Source of the DNA: Halovulum marinum
GTDB lineage: Bacteria; Pseudomonadota; Alphaproteobacteria; Rhodobacterales; Rhodobacteraceae
Length of the DNA: 64,000 bases
Reading direction: 5' to 3'
Assembly: GCF_009697225.1 (NCBI RefSeq)
Contig: NZ_WIND01000003.1
Location: 248,001-312,000, forward strand
Shown: positions 60,951 through 64,000 of the stretch, piece by piece
Layout: every line of letters begins with the position of its first letter
How positions within the stretch are numbered: the first letter of the stretch is position 1
Translations under genes and position numbers: made by a program
The notes under the pieces: model-generated
What the model saw: the letters and a program-made list of their open reading frames with translations, nothing else
The model's database searches: none
Told to the model about the DNA's origin: nothing

Positions 60951-61901
60951 ATGTACATCCCGACCTACGACGACATGCTGGCGGCGCACGAGCGCATCAA
61001 GCCGCACATACGGCGCACGCCGATCAGGACCTCCTGCCATCTGAACGAGCTGGCGGGCGCCGAGCTGTTCTTCAAGTGCGAGAATTTCCAGGAGCCGGGC
61101 GCCTTCAAGGTGCGCGGCGCCGCCAACGCGGTGTTCGGACTGGACGAAGAAAAGGCGCGCAAGGGCGTCGCCACGCATTCCTCGGGCAATCATGCGTCAT
61201 GCCTGAGCTACGCCGCCATGTTGCGCGGCATTCCCTGCAACGTGGTCATGCCGCGCACCGCGCCGCAGGCGAAGAAGGACACCGTGCGCCGCTATGGCGG
61301 CAACATCACCGAATGCGCGCCCTCGACCTCGTCGCGCGAAGCGACCTTCGCCAGGGTGCAGGCAGAAACCGGCGGCGATTTCGTGCACCCCTACAACGAT
61401 CCGCGGGTGATCGCCGGCCAGGGGACCTGCTCGAGGGAGTTCATGGAACAAACGGACGGCCTCGACATCGTCGTCGCGCCGATCGGCGGCGGCGGCATGA
61501 TCTCGGGCACCTGCCTGACACTGTCGACGCTGGCGCCGGAGACGAAAGTGATCGCCGCCGAGCCCGAACAGGCCGACGATGCCTGTCGCAGCTTCAGGGC
61601 CGGTCACATCATCGCCGACGACGCGCCGAAGACCATCGCGGACGGTCTGCTGGTGCCGCTGAAGGATCTGACCTGGCACTTCGTGTCGAGCCACGTCTCG
61701 GAAATCTTCACCGCGTCCGAGGACGAGATCATCGACGCGATGAAACTGACCTGGAAGCATCTTCGGGTGGTCATGGAACCGTCCAGCGCGGTGCCGCTGG
61801 CCACCATCCTCAAGCATCCCGGGGCGTTCAGGGGCAAGCGCGTCGGCGTCATCGTCACGGGCGGCAATGTCGATCTCGACAAGCTGCCCTGGATCCAGTG
61901 A
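60951..61901 (+). CDS. bhcB: erythro-beta-hydroxyaspartate dehydratase
   Basis: A 316-residue fold-type II PLP enzyme of the serine/threonine dehydratase family. The PLP lysine is K53 in FQEPGAFKVRGAANA; SSGNHASCLSYAA and the glycine loop VAPIGGGGMISG bind the cofactor. It converts (2R,3S)-beta-hydroxyaspartate to iminosuccinate. The start MYIPTYDD is preferred, with GAGGGA 7 nt upstream; an ATG at 60936 overlapping the bhcA stop would add five residues. Coupling to bhcA is likely either way. Confidence 0.93.
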   Translation: MYIPTYDDMLAAHERIKPHIRRTPIRTSCHLNELAGAELFFKCENFQEPGAFKVRGAANAVFGLDEEKARKGVATHSSGNHASCLSYAAMLRGIPCNVVMPRTAPQAKKDTVRRYGGNITECAPSTSSREATFARVQAETGGDFVHPYNDPRVIAGQGTCSREFMEQTDGLDIVVAPIGGGGMISGTCLTLSTLAPETKVIAAEPEQADDACRSFRAGHIIADDAPKTIADGLLVPLKDLTWHFVSSHVSEIFTASEDEIIDAMKLTWKHLRVVMEPSSAVPLATILKHPGAFRGKRVGVIVTGGNVDLDKLPWIQ

Positions 61902-61915
61902 AGGAAGCCACAGCA

Positions 61916-63079
61916 ATGAACAAGCAATTCAATCTCGACGACCTCCAGGTCGGCTACGACGTTCCGGCGCTGCCGGGCATGGACGAGTCCGACATCCAGA
62001 CGCCCTGCCTCGTGCTCGACCTCGACGCGCTCGAGCGGAACATCAGGAAGATGGGCGACTACGCCCGGGCGCACGGAATGCGCCATCGCGTGCACGGCAA
62101 GATGCACAAGTCCGTCGATATCGCGAAACTGCAGGAGCGGCTGGGCGGCGCCATCGGCGTCTGCTGCCAGAAGGTATCGGAAGCCGAGGTCTTCGCCCGC
62201 GGCGGCATCGACGACATCCTGGTCTCGAACCAGGTCCGCGATCCGGCCAAGATCGACCGTCTGGCGCAGCTGCCCAACCTGGGATCCGGCATCATCGTCT
62301 GCGTCGATGACGTCGACAACGTGGCGGAACTTTCGGCGGCGGCGCAAAGGCACGGCACGAACCTGGGTGCCTTCGTCGAGATCGACTGCGGCGCCGGCCG
62401 CTGCGGCGTGACCAGCACCTCGGCCGTGGTCGAGATCGCGAAGGCGGTTCAGAAGGCCCCCGGGCTGAGCTTCAGGGGCATCCAGGCCTACCAGGGCGCG
62501 ATGCAGCACATGGACAGCTATTCCGACCGCAAGGCCAAGCTCGACGTGGCCATCGCCATGGTCAGGGACGCCGTCGACGGTCTGAAAGCCGAAGGCATCG
62601 ACTGCGAACTGGTCTCGGGCGGCGGCACCGGCTCGTACTACTTCGAGTCGAACTCGGGCGTCTACAACGAGCTGCAGTGCGGTTCCTACGCCTTCATGGA
62701 CGCGGACTACGGCCGCATCCTCGACAAGGACGGCAAGCGGATCGATCAGGGCGAGTGGGAGAATGCCTTCTTCATCCTCACCCAGGTGATGAGCCATGCG
62801 AAGGCCGACAAGGCGATCTGCGACGCCGGCCTCAAGGCGCAATCCGTCGACAGCGGCCTGCCGGTGATCCACGGCCGCGATGACGTGAAGTACGTCAAGT
62901 GCTCGGACGAGCACGGCGTGATCGAAGATCCCGACGGCGTCCTGAAGGTCGGAGAGAAACTGCGCCTGGTCCCCGGTCACTGCGACCCGACCGCCAACGT
63001 GCACGACTGGTATGTCGGCGTCCGGAACGGAAAGGTCGAAACGCTCTGGCCGGTCTCGGCGCGCGGCAAGGCGTACTGA
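61916..63079 (+). CDS. bhcC: beta-hydroxyaspartate aldolase
   Basis: A 387-residue fold-type III PLP protein of the D-threonine aldolase / D-serine dehydratase-like group. The lysine motif is RVHGKMHKSVDIAKL (K62 likely binds PLP), GAFVEIDCGAGRCGV follows, and the C-terminal domain has SVDSGLPVIHG and LVPGHCDPTANVHD with the metal-site His and Cys. It joins glycine and glyoxylate into beta-hydroxyaspartate. It lies 14 bp after bhcB. Confidence 0.94.
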   Translation: MNKQFNLDDLQVGYDVPALPGMDESDIQTPCLVLDLDALERNIRKMGDYARAHGMRHRVHGKMHKSVDIAKLQERLGGAIGVCCQKVSEAEVFARGGIDDILVSNQVRDPAKIDRLAQLPNLGSGIIVCVDDVDNVAELSAAAQRHGTNLGAFVEIDCGAGRCGVTSTSAVVEIAKAVQKAPGLSFRGIQAYQGAMQHMDSYSDRKAKLDVAIAMVRDAVDGLKAEGIDCELVSGGGTGSYYFESNSGVYNELQCGSYAFMDADYGRILDKDGKRIDQGEWENAFFILTQVMSHAKADKAICDAGLKAQSVDSGLPVIHGRDDVKYVKCSDEHGVIEDPDGVLKVGEKLRLVPGHCDPTANVHDWYVGVRNGKVETLWPVSARGKAY

Positions 63080-63196
63080 ACCAACCATTCATGACGGGAC
63101 ATTCCAGCCGGGCCGGATCCGTCCGGTATTCCGCCCGTGTGCGCGCCGCGCTTGCGGCAGGGCACGCGGGCGCACGATGACTTGTGGGAGAACATC

Positions 63197-64000
63197 ATGC
63201 TGATCGTACCGGAACGCGACATTGCCGACCTCATCACGCGGAAAGCCGCGTTTGATGCGGTGGAGAAGGTCTTCGCCGCGATGGCGGCCGGAGACGCCTA
63301 CAACTTCCCGGTGGTTCGCGAGGCGATCGGGCACGAAGACGCGCTCTACGGTTTCAAGGGCGGCTTCGACCGCACAAGCCTGACACTCGGTCTCAAGGCC
63401 GGCGGCTACTGGCCGAACAACCTGGAAAGGCGCGACCTCATCAACCACCAGTCGACGGTGTTCCTGTTCGATGCCGACACCGGCAAGGCGAAGGCGATGG
63501 TCGGCGGCAACTACCTCACCGCGCTGCGCACGGCCGCGGCGTCGTCCGTCTCGATCAAGCACCTGGCCCGCCCCGACGCGAAGGTCATCGGCATGATCGG
63601 CGCGGGACACCAGGCCGCATTCCAGCTCCGCGCCGCGCTCGAGCAGCGCGAATTCGAGAAGGTCGTCGGCTGGAACTATCACCCGGACATGCTGCCCAAC
63701 ATCGAAAAGGTCGCGACCGACGCCGGCGTTGCCTTCGAGGCAGTGCAACTGGAAGGGATGCGCGAGGCGGACGTGATCATCTCCATCACCTCGGCCTTCG
63801 CACCGTCGCTGATGTCCGATCACGTCGCCGCCGGCACCCATGTCGCCTGCATGGGCACCGATACGAAGGGCAAGCAGGAGGTCGAGGCCGCCCTTCTGGC
63901 AAGGGCCACGGTCTTCACCGACGAGGTCGCCCAGTCGATCAGCATCGGCGAGGCGCAACATGCCGTGGCACAGGGATTGCTTTCCGAAGCCGACATCAAC
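63197..64000 (+). CDS. bhcD: Iminosuccinate reductase (3' end outside window)
   Basis: The first 268 codons of an ornithine-cyclodeaminase/mu-crystallin family protein; relatives have about 320 residues. LKAGGYWPNNLERRDLINHQS and ALRTAAASSVSIKHLARPDAK are family segments, and VIGMIGAGHQAAFQLRAAL is the NAD-binding loop. In the cycle it reduces iminosuccinate to aspartate, regenerating the amino donor of BhcA. GGGAG precedes the ATG. The gap to bhcC is 117 bp and has GC-rich inverted repeats (for instance around 63135-63178) but no T-run. Confidence 0.92.
   Translation, partial: MLIVPERDIADLITRKAAFDAVEKVFAAMAAGDAYNFPVVREAIGHEDALYGFKGGFDRTSLTLGLKAGGYWPNNLERRDLINHQSTVFLFDADTGKAKAMVGGNYLTALRTAAASSVSIKHLARPDAKVIGMIGAGHQAAFQLRAALEQREFEKVVGWNYHPDMLPNIEKVATDAGVAFEAVQLEGMREADVIISITSAFAPSLMSDHVAAGTHVACMGTDTKGKQEVEAALLARATVFTDEVAQSISIGEAQHAVAQGLLSEADIN

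Noticed and set aside
61916-63079. Calling this gene D-threonine aldolase
   Set aside because: The fold is shared, but bhcA, bhcB, bhcD and bhcR around it make beta-hydroxyaspartate aldolase the better call.
63080-63196. Terminator or small gene between bhcC and bhcD
   Set aside because: GC-rich inverted repeats are present, but no T-run and no conserved frame; bhcD follows in the same orientation with a good ribosome site.
1-64000. CRISPR arrays, tRNA/rRNA genes, riboswitches, integrase-bounded islands
   Set aside because: No regularly spaced repeats, tRNA cloverleaf, rRNA core sequence or integrase gene was seen on reading through; covariance-model searches could not be run.

Overview
The window is GC-rich, densely packed alphaproteobacterial DNA, probably from a marine or salt-tolerant Rhodobacterales-type heterotroph. 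Three points support this: an ectABC-ask ectoine operon with a MarR regulator, a rhamnose locus in the rhizobial order rhaRSTPQUK with divergent rhaD-rhaI, and a beta-hydroxyaspartate cycle cluster of the kind known from Paracoccus. I saw no rRNA, tRNA, CRISPR array or prophage. The only mobile-element trace is a decayed IS256-type scrap. Nearly everything is uptake plus catabolism, with a dedicated regulator beside most blocks.

Layout. 1-2594: tail of a sugar ABC/oxidoreductase operon (two Gfo/Idh/MocA proteins and a MalK-like ATPase). 2687-13396: complete L-rhamnose locus (isomerase, bifunctional aldolase/dehydrogenase, DeoR regulator, ABC importer, mutarotase, kinase). 13454-14607: a small YdcH-like protein and a PfkB sugar kinase. 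14800-19296: ectoine synthesis (ectR, ectA, ectB, ectC, ask), closed by a perfect palindrome. 19398-20035: a scar made of an oligopeptide-transporter ATPase remnant and an IS256 transposase remnant. 20114-33405: a three-operon catabolic cluster around one GntR regulator, with the palindrome CTTGTATGCAAG in front of each operon. It encodes two RraA-like proteins, a LigI/fuconolactonase-like amidohydrolase, a beta-hydroxyacid dehydrogenase, a YciI protein, a CaiB CoA-transferase, a crotonase, a DUF5060/DUF4038 glycosidase and an ABC sugar importer. Its substrate is unknown and it is the best candidate here for an undescribed system. 34011-34163: LacI-regulator remnant. 34294-45420: xylo-oligosaccharide operon (ABC importer, GH43 beta-xylosidase, MalK-like ATPase, Gfo/Idh/MocA, ThuA, xylose isomerase, aldo/keto reductase) behind a LacI regulator.

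45919-64000 concerns purines and glyoxylate: NCS1 permease and hydantoin/allantoin racemase with a GntR regulator, a LysR regulator, xanthine dehydrogenase XdhABC, an NCS2 purine permease, guanine deaminase and (S)-ureidoglycine aminohydrolase. The beta-hydroxyaspartate cycle cluster bhcR / bhcABCD follows directly (bhcD is cut by the window end). Read together, guanine and xanthine can be oxidised toward ureides, ureide breakdown yields glyoxylate, and the cycle turns glyoxylate plus glycine into oxaloacetate. Urate oxidase, allantoinase and allantoate hydrolase are not in the window.

Many operons are translationally coupled through ATGA overlaps (rhaTPQUK, CoA-transferase/crotonase, ThuA/Gfo/ATPase). 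All three complete transporter operons have a strong GC stem-loop just after the binding-protein gene.
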